From Massilia sp. NR 4-1 (GTDB lineage: Bacteria > Pseudomonadota > Gammaproteobacteria > Burkholderiales > Burkholderiaceae_D), in contig NZ_CP012201.1 of NCBI RefSeq assembly GCF_001191005.1, positions 5,022,001-5,086,000 of the forward strand: a DNA stretch of 64,000 nt. The letters are read 5' to 3'. A program made the position numbers and the translations under genes. The notes under the pieces are model-generated. The model did not search any database, had not been told where the DNA came from, and saw nothing but the letters and a program-made list of their open reading frames with translations. Below are positions 11,799-20,691 of the stretch, piece after piece. Within the stretch, counting starts at the first letter, position 1; each line of letters begins with the position of its first letter.

Positions 11799-13496
11799 AT
11801 GGATAAAATCTGGTTGAAGTCGTACCCCGCTGGGGTGGCGTCGGAAATTGATGTCAATCAATACCGCTCCCTGGTTCATCTGCTGGAAGAGTCGTTTCAA
11901 AAGTATGCAGACCGCAATGCCTTCGTCTGCATGGACAAGGCCATCACCTACGCCGAGCTGGACGCCTATTCGCGCCGCATCGGCGCCTGGCTGCAGAGCC
12001 GCGGCATGAAAAAAGGCGCGCGTGTGGCGGTGATGATGCCCAACGTGCTGCAGTACCCGATCGCCATCGCCGGCATCCTGCGCGCCGGCTACACCGTGGT
12101 CAACGTCAATCCGCTGTACACCCCGCGCGAACTGGAGCACCAGCTGCGCGATTCGGGCAGCGAAGCCATCATCATCCTGGAAAATTTCGCCACCACGCTG
12201 GAGCAGGTGCTGGGCCGCACGCCGGTCAAGCACGTTATCGTCGCCAGCATGGGCGAGATGCTGGGCATGGCCAAGGGTATGCTGGTCAACTTCGTGGTGC
12301 GCAATGTGAAGAAGCTGGTGCCGCCGTTCTCCCTGCCGAACGCGGTGCGCTTCAAGGAGGCGATGTCGCACGCGGCCGGCATGAAACTGACGCCGGTCGA
12401 ACTGAATCTGGAAGACGTCGCCTTCCTGCAGTACACCGGCGGCACCACCGGCGTCTCCAAGGGCGCGACCCTGGTCCACCGCAACATCATTGCCAATCTG
12501 CTGCAGACCGAGGCCTGGTCCAAGCCTGGCCTGGGCAATCTGGCGGAGCAGGAACAGGTCATCATCATTTGCGCCCTGCCGCTGTATCACATCTTCGCGC
12601 TGACGGCTTGCGCCATGTGGGGCATGCGCGTTGGCGCGCTGAACGTGATGATCCCGAATCCGCGCGATATCGGCGGCACGATCAAGGAGCTGGCCAAATA
12701 CCGCTTCAATATGTTCCCGGCCGTGAATACGCTGTACAACGCGCTGGTCAACCATCCCGATTTCCGCAGCCTCGATTTCTCCGGCCTCAAGATCTGCAAT
12801 GGCGGCGGCATGGCCGTGCAGCAGACCGTCAACGATAAATGGCTGGCGGCGACGGGCGTCTCGATCATCGAGGGCTACGGCCTGTCCGAAACCTCGCCGG
12901 TGGCGACCTGCAACCGCGCCGACAGCACCGCTTTCTCCGGCACCATCGGCCTGCCGATTCCTTCCACCGACATCGCCATCCTCGATGACGAGGGCAAGGA
13001 AGTGGCGCTGGGCCAGCCCGGCGAGATCGGCATCCGAGGCCCGCAGGTGATGAGCGGCTATTGGAACCGTCCGGACGAAACGGCCAAGGTCATGACGGCC
13101 GACGGCTATTTCAAATCCGGCGACGTGGGCGTGATGGACGAACGCGGCTACGTCAAGATTGTCGACCGCAAAAAGGACATGATCCTGGTCTCCGGCTTCA
13201 ACGTGTATCCCAACGAGCTGGAAGCGGTGATTGCGGCCCATCCGGGCGTGCTGGAATGCGCCTGCGTGGGCGTACCCGACGAGCACTCGGGCGAAGCGGT
13301 CAAGGTCTTCGTGGTGCGCAAGGACCCGGCGCTGACGGCCGATGCGCTGATGGCTTACTGCAAAGAGAACCTGACCGGATACAAGAAACCGAAGTACATC
13401 GAATTCCGCGATGAGCTTCCGAAGACGAATGTGGGCAAGATTCTGCGCCGCGTATTGCGCGACGGGGAGACGCCCAGCGACAAAAAGGCGGCGTGA
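11799..13496 (+). CDS. fadD: Long-chain fatty acid--CoA ligase (copy 1)
   Basis: A 565-residue AMP-forming acyl-CoA synthetase that activates imported fatty acids for beta-oxidation or membrane lipid use. The AMP/ATP-binding P-loop YTGGTTGVSKGA starts at residue 212. Later come EGYGLSETSP, the adenylate-binding GEIGIRGPQVM, the hinge segment KSGDVG and DRKKDMILVSGFNVYP. The C-terminal Lys in KTNVGKILRR is the expected catalytic lysine. Length matches E. coli FadD. A second, visibly very similar gene follows, separated by a terminator, so they are paralogues with separable expression. The paired palindromes upstream may regulate it. Confidence 0.95.
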   Translation: MDKIWLKSYPAGVASEIDVNQYRSLVHLLEESFQKYADRNAFVCMDKAITYAELDAYSRRIGAWLQSRGMKKGARVAVMMPNVLQYPIAIAGILRAGYTVVNVNPLYTPRELEHQLRDSGSEAIIILENFATTLEQVLGRTPVKHVIVASMGEMLGMAKGMLVNFVVRNVKKLVPPFSLPNAVRFKEAMSHAAGMKLTPVELNLEDVAFLQYTGGTTGVSKGATLVHRNIIANLLQTEAWSKPGLGNLAEQEQVIIICALPLYHIFALTACAMWGMRVGALNVMIPNPRDIGGTIKELAKYRFNMFPAVNTLYNALVNHPDFRSLDFSGLKICNGGGMAVQQTVNDKWLAATGVSIIEGYGLSETSPVATCNRADSTAFSGTIGLPIPSTDIAILDDEGKEVALGQPGEIGIRGPQVMSGYWNRPDETAKVMTADGYFKSGDVGVMDERGYVKIVDRKKDMILVSGFNVYPNELEAVIAAHPGVLECACVGVPDEHSGEAVKVFVVRKDPALTADALMAYCKENLTGYKKPKYIEFRDELPKTNVGKILRRVLRDGETPSDKKAA

Positions 13497-13515
13497 AACG
13501 CCGACCGCCAGGCCC

Positions 13516-13542
13516 AACCGCCTGCGGTCAGGCGGTTTTTTT
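13516..13542 (+). terminator. Intrinsic terminator between the fadD copies
   Basis: AACCGCCTG (13516-13524) pairs with CAGGCGGTT (13529-13537) around a CGGT tetraloop, followed by a run of seven T. Confidence 0.9.
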
Positions 13543-13604
13543 GCGCATAACGATTGAAGACGCGGCGCCGGGCGCCGCCTGACATGAAAGATGAGGCATT
13601 AGAG

Positions 13605-15275
13605 ATGGAAAAGATTTGGCTGAAGTCCTACCCCGAAGGCGTTCCTGCGGAGATCGACGCAACCCTGTATCGTTCGGTGACGCACTTGATGGAAGAATCC
13701 TTCCGCAAGTATGCCGACCGCAATGCCTACGTCTGCATGGACAAATTCCTGACCTATGCCGAAGTCGATCAGATGTCGCAGAAAGTGGGCGCCTGGCTGC
13801 AAAGCAAGGGCCTGAAAAAAGGCGCGCGCGTCGCCATCATGCTGCCCAACGTGCTGCAGTATCCGGTCGCCATGGCCGGTATCCTGCGCGCCGGCTACAC
13901 CGTGGTCAACGTCAATCCGCTGTACACCCCGCGCGAGCTGCAGCACCAACTGAACGACTCCGGCGCCGAAGCCATCTTCGTGCTGGAAAACTTCGCCACC
14001 ACCGTGGAGCAGGTGCTGGCGCAGTCGCCGCTCAAGCACGTGGTCGTGGCCAGCATGGGCGATCTGCTGGGCGGCCTGAAAGGCGCCATCGTCAACTTCG
14101 TCGTGCGCAATGTGAAGAAAATGGTGCCGGCCTTCTCGCTGCCGAACGCCGTCTCCTTCAAGCAGGTGCTGGCCGAAGGCGGCCGCCTGCCGCTCAATCC
14201 CGTGCAGCTGGGGCATGACGACGTCGCCTTCCTGCAGTACACCGGCGGCACCACCGGCGTCTCCAAGGGCGCTGTGCTGCTGCACCGCAATGTGGTGGCC
14301 AATGTGCTGCAGAATGAAGCCTGGCTGGGCATGGAGACCGAGGCCGAGCAACTGGGCTTTGTCTGCGCGCTGCCGCTGTACCACATCTACTCGCTGACCA
14401 TCAGCGCCTTCATGGGCCTGCGCCTGGGCGGCATGAACCTGCTGATCCCGAACCCGCGCGATATTCCCGGCTTCGTCAAGGAACTGGGCAAGCACCGCAT
14501 GCACGTCTTCCCGGCCGTGAACACGCTGTACAACGCGCTGCTCAACAATCCTGAATTTGCCAAGCTCGATTTCTCCAGCTACCAGGTGTGCAACGGCGGC
14601 GGTATGTCGGTGCAGCGCGCCGTGGCGGACCGTTGGCTGAAGCTGACCGGCACGCCGATCATCGAAGGCTATGGCATGTCCGAAACCTCGCCGGTGGCCA
14701 CCGCCAACCGCGTCGACATCAAGGAATTCACCGGCACCATCGGCCTGCCGATTCCATCGACTGAAGTCGCCATCCTGGACGACAACGGCAATCCCGTACC
14801 GTTCGGCCAGCCCGGAGAAATCGCCATCCGCGGCCCGCAAGTGATGGCCGGCTACTGGAATCGTCCGGAGGAAACCGCCAAATCCATGACACCGGATGGC
14901 TTCTTCAAGACCGGCGACGTCGGCATCATGGACGAACGCGGCTACACCCGCATCGTCGACCGCAAGAAGGACATGATCATCGTCTCCGGCTTCAACGTTT
15001 ATCCGAACGAGATCGAAGAAGTGGTGGCGGCCCATCCGGGCGTGCTGGAAGTGGCCTGCATCGGCGTGCCGGACAATAACTCCGGCGAAGCCGTCAAACT
15101 CTTCGTGGTGCGCAAGGATGCCTCGCTGACGGCCGAACAACTGCTCGACTTCTGCAAGCACGAACTGACCGCCTACAAGAAACCGAAGTACATCGAGTTC
15201 CGCGACGAACTGCCGAAGACCAACGTCGGCAAAATTCTGCGCCGCCAGCTGCGCGACGAGAAGAAAGCCGCGTAA
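13605..15275 (+). CDS. fadD: Long-chain fatty acid--CoA ligase (copy 2)
   Basis: A 556-residue AMP-forming acyl-CoA synthetase, closely similar to copy 1 throughout: the same MxKIWLKSYPxGVxxEID start and the same P-loop YTGGTTGVSKGA at residue 212. It also has EGYGMSETSP, DRKKDMIIVSGFNVYP and KTNVGKILRR. The start at 13605 is chosen by alignment with copy 1; in-frame ATGs at 13554 and 13584 would add 17 or 7 residues. The main divergence is in the segment after the P-loop and in the second quarter, which may reflect acyl-chain preference. It ends exactly where phoD ends on the other strand. Confidence 0.94.
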   Translation: MEKIWLKSYPEGVPAEIDATLYRSVTHLMEESFRKYADRNAYVCMDKFLTYAEVDQMSQKVGAWLQSKGLKKGARVAIMLPNVLQYPVAMAGILRAGYTVVNVNPLYTPRELQHQLNDSGAEAIFVLENFATTVEQVLAQSPLKHVVVASMGDLLGGLKGAIVNFVVRNVKKMVPAFSLPNAVSFKQVLAEGGRLPLNPVQLGHDDVAFLQYTGGTTGVSKGAVLLHRNVVANVLQNEAWLGMETEAEQLGFVCALPLYHIYSLTISAFMGLRLGGMNLLIPNPRDIPGFVKELGKHRMHVFPAVNTLYNALLNNPEFAKLDFSSYQVCNGGGMSVQRAVADRWLKLTGTPIIEGYGMSETSPVATANRVDIKEFTGTIGLPIPSTEVAILDDNGNPVPFGQPGEIAIRGPQVMAGYWNRPEETAKSMTPDGFFKTGDVGIMDERGYTRIVDRKKDMIIVSGFNVYPNEIEEVVAAHPGVLEVACIGVPDNNSGEAVKLFVVRKDASLTAEQLLDFCKHELTAYKKPKYIEFRDELPKTNVGKILRRQLRDEKKAA

Positions 15276-16856
15276 TCAGGCGGCAACGACGCCCGCTTTG
15301 CCGTCGATGACGGCGAAACGGGCGAGGGTGGAGAGGGCGCTGTCTTTGTCGCGCACATTATCCAGTGCCTGAAACAGCATCTCGCTGCGCTCGGGCGTCA
15401 CATGCAGCAGCATGAAGCCGCGCCGGTCGCTGCGGCCGTAGTGCATGTGCGGATTCATTTCCACGTACTGTGCGGTGCGCTCCTGCGGCCGCGAGCTGGA
15501 CGTGATCGAGGTGCCGCAGAATTCAGTGGCGATCACCGGATTGGCGGCCGATACCGGGCGCACCGCCTCGCGCGCCAGATCGGCGGCGTAGAAGGTGTGC
15601 ACATCGCCCGACAGCACCAGCGGATTGGCGGCGCCACTGGCCTGCACAGCGTTCAGCAGGCGCTGGCGCGCGGCCGGATAACCATCCCAGCCATCGGTCC
15701 AGAAGCGGCCATCCTCCGCATGCACGATCGGCACCTGCGTGGATTGGGCCATCAGCGTTTGCTGGGCCAGGACATTCCAGCGCGCGCGCGAGCCGCGCAA
15801 GCCCTGTTCCAGCCAGCCTTCCTGTTCCATGCCCAGCATGCTGCGTCGTGGGTCGTCCAATTCCGCGCAGGCGCGCCGGTAGACCGAACCGGAACCGCCG
15901 CGTCCCGGCCGCTGGCAGGCGTGGGCTGAGCGGTACTGGCGCGTGTCGAGCACGTGGATGCGCGCCAGCTGGCCCCAGTCGTAGCGCTGCTGCATGCGCA
16001 GCCGGGCCAGCCCCTCGCCATTGATGCGCAGCGGCTGGTGCTCATAAAATGCCTGATAGGCCGCCGCGCGCCGCGCCGCGAATGCGGGGCTGAGCAGCTC
16101 GTCGCGGTCATTGCCGTAATCATTGGCGACTTCGTGATCGTCCCAGGTGACGATCCAGGGCGCGGCCAGATGCGCCGCCTGCAGATCGGGATCGCTTTTG
16201 TACTGGGCATAGCGGGCGCGGTAATCGGCCAGCGTGAAGCTCTCGTCCTTGCGCTGCGCCCGCTCGGGATGCGCCAGCCGGTACGGCCCCCACTCATAGA
16301 TGTAATCGCCAAGAAAGGCCACCAGGTCCGGCGCCGCCGCCGCGATATGGCGGTGCGCCGCATAGTGGCCGAATTCCCAATGCTGGCAGGAAGCCACCGC
16401 CATCTTCAACGATGAGGGCAGGGCATCGGCCGCCGGCGCGGTGCGGGTGCGGCCGACCGGGCTGACGGCATCGCCCAGCATGAAGCGGTAGAAATACCAG
16501 CGCCCGGGTTCCAGCCCTTTCACGTCCACATGCACGCTGTGCGCCAGCTCCGGCATGGCGGTCGCCACGCCCTTGGCGGCGATCTGGCGGAACGCCTCGT
16601 CCTGCGCCACCTCCCAGCGCAGGCGCATGGCCAGCGGCGGCATGGCGGCCGCGTTGAGTGGTTCGTACAGGATGCGCGTCCACAGCACGACGGAGTCGGG
16701 CAGGGGCGAGCCGGAGGCCACGCCCAGGCTGAAGGGATAGGCGCCGCCGTTGCTGCGCGCGCCAGCCTGGTAGGAGGAGGTCAGCCCCGCGCCCAGCGCC
16801 GCCAGGCCCGCGAGGCGGGCGCCGGCCAGCAGCAGAAGGCGGCGCTGGCCGTCCAC
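15276..16856 (-). CDS. phoD: Alkaline phosphatase PhoD family protein
   Basis: A 526-residue metallophosphoesterase predicted to release phosphate from phosphodi- and monoesters outside the cytoplasm. A GTG start at 16856 is chosen because it begins right after the thioesterase stop, and the next residues carry an RR-LLLLAG motif and hydrophobic stretch like a short twin-arginine signal. The N-terminal PhoD domain (FSLGVASGSP...VVLWTR) is followed by the metal-binding core with FLGDYIYEWG, TWDDHEVANDYG and LSGDVHTFYAADL. Its start lies 4 bases after the thioesterase stop, so translation is probably coupled. A longer frame reaching 16931 overlaps the thioesterase and is less likely. Confidence 0.9.
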   Translation of the reverse strand: MDGQRRLLLLAGARLAGLAALGAGLTSSYQAGARSNGGAYPFSLGVASGSPLPDSVVLWTRILYEPLNAAAMPPLAMRLRWEVAQDEAFRQIAAKGVATAMPELAHSVHVDVKGLEPGRWYFYRFMLGDAVSPVGRTRTAPAADALPSSLKMAVASCQHWEFGHYAAHRHIAAAAPDLVAFLGDYIYEWGPYRLAHPERAQRKDESFTLADYRARYAQYKSDPDLQAAHLAAPWIVTWDDHEVANDYGNDRDELLSPAFAARRAAAYQAFYEHQPLRINGEGLARLRMQQRYDWGQLARIHVLDTRQYRSAHACQRPGRGGSGSVYRRACAELDDPRRSMLGMEQEGWLEQGLRGSRARWNVLAQQTLMAQSTQVPIVHAEDGRFWTDGWDGYPAARQRLLNAVQASGAANPLVLSGDVHTFYAADLAREAVRPVSAANPVIATEFCGTSITSSSRPQERTAQYVEMNPHMHYGRSDRRGFMLLHVTPERSEMLFQALDNVRDKDSALSTLARFAVIDGKAGVVAA

Positions 16857-16860
16857 AGGT

Positions 16861-17304
16861 TTAGCGCTGCTTGAGCAGCGTCTCGATCGGCGGCACGGGG
16901 CGCGGTTTGCGGTCAGGGCCGGTGGCCACATAGGTCAGCGTGGCTTCCGTCACCTTGACGGTGCAGGCCTGCAGGCGGTTGCGCTCCGCGTACACCTCGA
17001 CATTGACGGTGATGGACGTATTGCCAACTTTGACAATATCAGCATAGAAGGACAGTAGATCACCGACGAACACTGGGTGTTTGAAGACGAAGGAATTGAC
17101 CGCGATGGTGGCGACGCGGCCATTGGCGCGGCGCGTGGCAGGCAGCGAGCCGGCAATGTCGACCTGGGCCATGATCCAGCCGCCGAACACGTCGCCGTAG
17201 ACGTTGGCGTCGGCCGGCGCGGGCATCACGCGCAGCTCGGGCATTTTGCCCGGTGGCAGGCCGCGGTTTTCGGAATGGATCAGGGTGTTGTCTGGCGTGG
17301 TCAT
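16861..17304 (-). CDS. Acyl-CoA thioesterase (YciA-type hotdog)
   Basis: A 147-residue single-hotdog thioesterase that hydrolyses acyl-CoA to free acid and CoA. The signature NVYGDVFGGWIMAQVDIAG covers the hotdog helix, with the usual catalytic Asp in the GGWIMAQVD turn. TIAVNSFVFKHPVFVGDLL and ITVNVEVYAER follow. ATG 17304 is preferred; an upstream start at 17349 would add a non-family leader. Family members act on short- to long-chain acyl-CoAs, so a role opposing the neighbouring fadD products is plausible but inferred. It forms a two-gene unit with phoD. Confidence 0.9.
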   Translation of the reverse strand: MTTPDNTLIHSENRGLPPGKMPELRVMPAPADANVYGDVFGGWIMAQVDIAGSLPATRRANGRVATIAVNSFVFKHPVFVGDLLSFYADIVKVGNTSITVNVEVYAERNRLQACTVKVTEATLTYVATGPDRKPRPVPPIETLLKQR

Positions 17305-17324
17305 CTTAAAATCTCGTGAAAGGC

Positions 17325-17343
17325 TACAATTGGGCGAATTGTA
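17325..17343. promoter_or_regulatory. Symmetric divergent promoter/operator
   Basis: TACAATT (17325-17331) and AATTGTA (17337-17343) form a 7-bp palindrome around GGGCG. Each strand thus carries a TACAAT -10-like hexamer pointing towards its own gene: the ABC exporter on plus, the thioesterase on minus. The -35 regions are poor matches. This may be an operator, a pair of facing promoters, or both. Confidence 0.4.
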
Positions 17344-17369
17344 AACCACCGCCAGTATCCTCAGCCCTC

Positions 17370-19211
17370 ATGCGCCGCTATTCGAACTCGCCACCGCCAT
17401 CCGACAGCAAAACCCCGCCCAGCCGTGGCGATCTCGCCACGCTGAAAACCCTGCTGCCCTATCTGTGGGTATACAAATGGCGCGTGCTGCTGGCGCTGCT
17501 CTGCCTGGTGGGTGCGAAGACGGCCAATGTCGGCGTGCCGGTGGTGCTGAAAAACCTGGTGGACCAGATGACGGTCACGCCCGACAAGCCGCAAGCCCTG
17601 CTGGTGTTGCCGGTGGCGGCCCTGGTGGCGTATGGCCTGCTGCGCCTGTCCACCACCGTGTTCACCGAGCTGCGTGAATTCCTGTTCGCCCGCGTCACCC
17701 AGCGCGCCGTGCGCACCATTGCGCTCAAGGTCTTCCGCCATCTGCATTCGCTGTCGCTGCGCTTCCACCTGGGCCGCCAGACCGGCGGCATGACGCGGGA
17801 TATCGAGCGCGGAACGCGCAGCGTCGGCTCGCTGATCTCCTACACCCTGTTCAATATCCTGCCCACCCTGGTGGAGATCACGCTGGTGCTGGCTTACCTC
17901 GTCACGCACTACGATATCTGGTTCTCGGTGATCACCTTTACCGCGCTGGTGCTCTATATCACCTTCACCGTCATGGTCACGGACTGGCGCACCCACTTCC
18001 GCCGCACCATGAACGATCTGGACTCGAAAGCCAACACCAAGGCCATCGACTCCCTGCTCAACTACGAAACGGTGAAGTACTTCGGCAACGAGGAATACGA
18101 GGCCAAGCGCTATGACGAAGGCCTGCAGCGCTACGAATCGGCGGCCGTGAAGTCGCAGACCTCGCTGTCCTTCCTCAACACCGGGCAGTCGCTGATTATC
18201 GCCAGCGCCGTCACGCTGATCCTGTGGCGCGCCACCCAGGGCGTCATCGATGGCAAGATGACGCTGGGCGATCTGGTGCTGGTGAATGCCTTCATGATCC
18301 AGCTGTACATCCCGCTCAATTTCCTCGGCGTGATCTACCGCGAGATCAAGCAAAGCCTGGCCGATATGGAGCGCCTGTTCTCTCTGCTCGACCAGAACCG
18401 CGAGGTGGCCGATGCGCCCGATGCGCGTCCCCTGCTCACGCATGGCGCCACGGTGAAATTCTCCCACGTCGATTTCAGCTACGAGAGCAAGCGCCAGATC
18501 CTGTTCGATGTCGACTTCACCATCCCGGCCGGCACCACCACGGCGGTGGTGGGACATAGCGGCTCCGGCAAGTCCACCTTATCGCGCCTGCTGTACCGTT
18601 TCTATGAAGTGAATGGCGGCGCCATCACTATCGACGGCCAGGACCTGCGCTCGCTGACGCAAGCTTCGCTGCGCCATGCCATCGGCATCGTGCCGCAGGA
18701 TACGGTGCTGTTCAATGACAGCATCGAATACAACATCGCTTACGGACGGCCCGGCGCCAGCAAGGAAGAAATCGTCGCCGCCGCGCGTGCCGCCTCCATC
18801 CACGACTTCATCGAAAGCCTGCCGGACGGCTATGCTTCGCTGGTGGGCGAGCGAGGGCTGAAGCTGTCGGGCGGCGAAAAGCAGCGCGTGGCGATTGCGC
18901 GCACGCTGCTGAAAAATCCCGCCATCCTGATCTTCGACGAAGCCACCTCCGCGCTCGACTCCAAGGCCGAGCAGGCGATCCAGGCCGAATTGAAGGAGAT
19001 TTCGCGCAGCCGCACCACCATGGTCATCGCCCACCGCCTGTCCACCGTGGCCGACGCCGACCAGATTCTCGTGCTCGATCATGGCCGCATCGTCGAACGC
19101 GGCACCCACCAGGCGCTGCTCGCCGCCGAAGGCCTGTATGCCCAGATGTGGGAACGCCAGCAAGCCAAAGGTGACGAAGATCTTTCTTCGCCCGCTCCTG
19201 CCGCCGCCTGA
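17370..19211 (+). CDS. ATM1-type ABC exporter (fused permease and ATPase)
   Basis: A 613-residue half-transporter that works as a homodimer in the inner membrane. The N-terminal half has about six membrane spans from residue 35 to 320 (LLPYLWVYKWRVLLALLCLV onward). The ATPase domain has Walker A GHSGSGKST starting at 395, signature LSGGEKQ at 499, Walker B ILIFDEATSALD shortly after, and H-loop VIAHRLS. The opening PVVLKNLVDQM and the YNTxEYFGNE-like segment NYETVKYFGNEEYEAKRY match the ATM1/HMT1 group, linked to glutathione conjugates, Fe-S related thiols or heavy metals. The start at 17370 avoids overlap with the divergent promoter. The exact substrate is unknown. Confidence 0.9.
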   Translation: MRRYSNSPPPSDSKTPPSRGDLATLKTLLPYLWVYKWRVLLALLCLVGAKTANVGVPVVLKNLVDQMTVTPDKPQALLVLPVAALVAYGLLRLSTTVFTELREFLFARVTQRAVRTIALKVFRHLHSLSLRFHLGRQTGGMTRDIERGTRSVGSLISYTLFNILPTLVEITLVLAYLVTHYDIWFSVITFTALVLYITFTVMVTDWRTHFRRTMNDLDSKANTKAIDSLLNYETVKYFGNEEYEAKRYDEGLQRYESAAVKSQTSLSFLNTGQSLIIASAVTLILWRATQGVIDGKMTLGDLVLVNAFMIQLYIPLNFLGVIYREIKQSLADMERLFSLLDQNREVADAPDARPLLTHGATVKFSHVDFSYESKRQILFDVDFTIPAGTTTAVVGHSGSGKSTLSRLLYRFYEVNGGAITIDGQDLRSLTQASLRHAIGIVPQDTVLFNDSIEYNIAYGRPGASKEEIVAAARAASIHDFIESLPDGYASLVGERGLKLSGGEKQRVAIARTLLKNPAILIFDEATSALDSKAEQAIQAELKEISRSRTTMVIAHRLSTVADADQILVLDHGRIVERGTHQALLAAEGLYAQMWERQQAKGDEDLSSPAPAAA

Positions 19212-19234
19212 TCAATCCACTGGATGTGGGGATG

Positions 19235-19267
19235 AAAAAAAATGGCTTCCGGGAGGAAGCCATTTTT
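19235..19267. terminator. Bidirectional intrinsic terminator
   Basis: AAAAATGGCTTCC (19238-19250) pairs with GGAAGCCATTTTT (19255-19267) around GGGA. A-run and T-run on both sides allow use by the exporter gene (plus) and gltP (minus), which converge. Confidence 0.92.
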
Positions 19268-19285
19268 GTTTGGAACGCCTGAAGA

Positions 19286-20548
19286 TCAGGGTAGCGGGGT
19301 GTCCGCCAGTTCTTTGTCGATCGGGTCGGTGAGTTCGCCTTCCCATTTGGCGACGACGGCGGCGGCGATGCCGTTGCCGATCACGTTGGTGGCGGAGCGG
19401 GCCATGTCGAGGAAGTGGTCGATACCGAGCAGCAGCACCAGGCCGGCTTCCGGAATATTGAACTGGGACAGGGTGGCGGCGATCACCACCAGCGAGGCGC
19501 GCGGCACACCGGCAATACCTTTGGAGGTCAGCATCAGCACGGCCATCATGGTCATCTGGGTGCCGAGCGACATTTCAATACCGTAGGCCTGGGCGATGAA
19601 CACGGCGGCGAAGGTGCAGTACATCATCGAGCCGTCCAGGTTGAAGGAGTAGCCGATCGGCAGCACGAAGGCGGCAATGCGGTTGCGCACGCCGAAACGC
19701 TCCAGGCCTTCCAGGGTTTTCGGGAAGGCCGCTTCGCTGGAGGCGGTGGAGAAGGCCAGCAGCGATGGGCCGCGCAGTTCGCTGATCAGGCGGCCGATGC
19801 GCTTGCCGAGGAAGAGGAAGCCGATGAAGATCAGCACACCCCACAGCACGGCGATGCTCAGGTAGAACTCGGCCATGAACACGCCATAGGTCTGCAGCAC
19901 GCCCAGACCGCTCTTGGCGATGGTGCCGGCAACAGCGGCGAACACGGCCAGCGGCGCGAAGCGCATCACATAGCCGGTCACCTTCAGCATGATGTGGGCG
20001 ATGCCGTCCACGGCGTCCACCAGCGGCTCCGATTTCGGGCCGACGGCGGCGGCAGCGGTGCCGAAGAACAGGGAGAACACCACGATCTGCAGGATTTCGT
20101 TCTTGGCCATGCCGTCGATGATGGAGGACGGCACCAGGTGGGTGATGAACTCTTTCAGCGACAGGCTGGTGGTGGCCAGGCCCGATGCGGCGGCGGTGGT
20201 GGCCGGCAGGTGGCCGACCAGGGCGTCGCCTGGGCGGAACAGGTTGACCATGATCAGGCCCAGGGTCAGCGACAGCAGCGAGGCGACGAAGAACCAGCCC
20301 AGGGTCTTGATGCCGATGCGGCCCACTTCGGAAGCGTCGCCCATGCGGGCAATGCCCACCACCAGGGTGGAGAAGACCAGGGGCGCGATGATCATCTTGA
20401 TCAGGCGCAGGAAGAGGGTCGTGATCAGCGACATGGTGTCAGCGAAGCCGGCCGGATTGGCCAGCGTCACATTGGCGATGTAGCCGGCTACGATGCCCAG
20501 CACCAGGCTGACCAGAATATAAGTAGTCAGGCGGTTTTGATTTTTCAT
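19286..20548 (-). CDS. gltP: Dicarboxylate/amino acid:cation symporter (GltP/DctA family)
   Basis: A 420-residue inner-membrane secondary transporter, eight spans plus two re-entrant hairpins. It begins with a hydrophobic first span after MKNQNRLTT. FLRLIKMIIAPLVFSTLVVGIA is the family span 2. The serine-rich hairpin is FSTASSEAAFPKTLE, and the transport motif GYSFNLDGSMMYCT and RSATNVIGNGIAA near the end carry substrate- and cation-binding residues. The Arg of the penultimate motif (DMARSATNV) fits acidic substrates such as glutamate, aspartate or C4-dicarboxylates. It diverges from gltL across a 143-base gap, so the two glutamate-type uptake systems may share control. Confidence 0.92.
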   Translation of the reverse strand: MKNQNRLTTYILVSLVLGIVAGYIANVTLANPAGFADTMSLITTLFLRLIKMIIAPLVFSTLVVGIARMGDASEVGRIGIKTLGWFFVASLLSLTLGLIMVNLFRPGDALVGHLPATTAAASGLATTSLSLKEFITHLVPSSIIDGMAKNEILQIVVFSLFFGTAAAAVGPKSEPLVDAVDGIAHIMLKVTGYVMRFAPLAVFAAVAGTIAKSGLGVLQTYGVFMAEFYLSIAVLWGVLIFIGFLFLGKRIGRLISELRGPSLLAFSTASSEAAFPKTLEGLERFGVRNRIAAFVLPIGYSFNLDGSMMYCTFAAVFIAQAYGIEMSLGTQMTMMAVLMLTSKGIAGVPRASLVVIAATLSQFNIPEAGLVLLLGIDHFLDMARSATNVIGNGIAAAVVAKWEGELTDPIDKELADTPLP

Positions 20549-20691
20549 AAAGGAGTTATCCTGTGGTAGTGTCTAGCCGGCTGTGGATAACAGCGGCCAG
20601 AATGCCGTTAGAATGGTGAATTTATAAGCAAGTTCCGCAGTATCCTTGTCGTCAGGGGCACTGTCAAGCAAGCGTGGAGGTGTGGGCGCCG

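Noticed and set aside
20582..20590. Perfect DnaA box TTATCCACA (minus strand) between gltP and gltL
   Set aside because: A single box without a cluster, AT-rich unwinding region or dnaA/dnaN genes nearby; a chance match in 64 kb is expected to occur now and then, so no origin is claimed.
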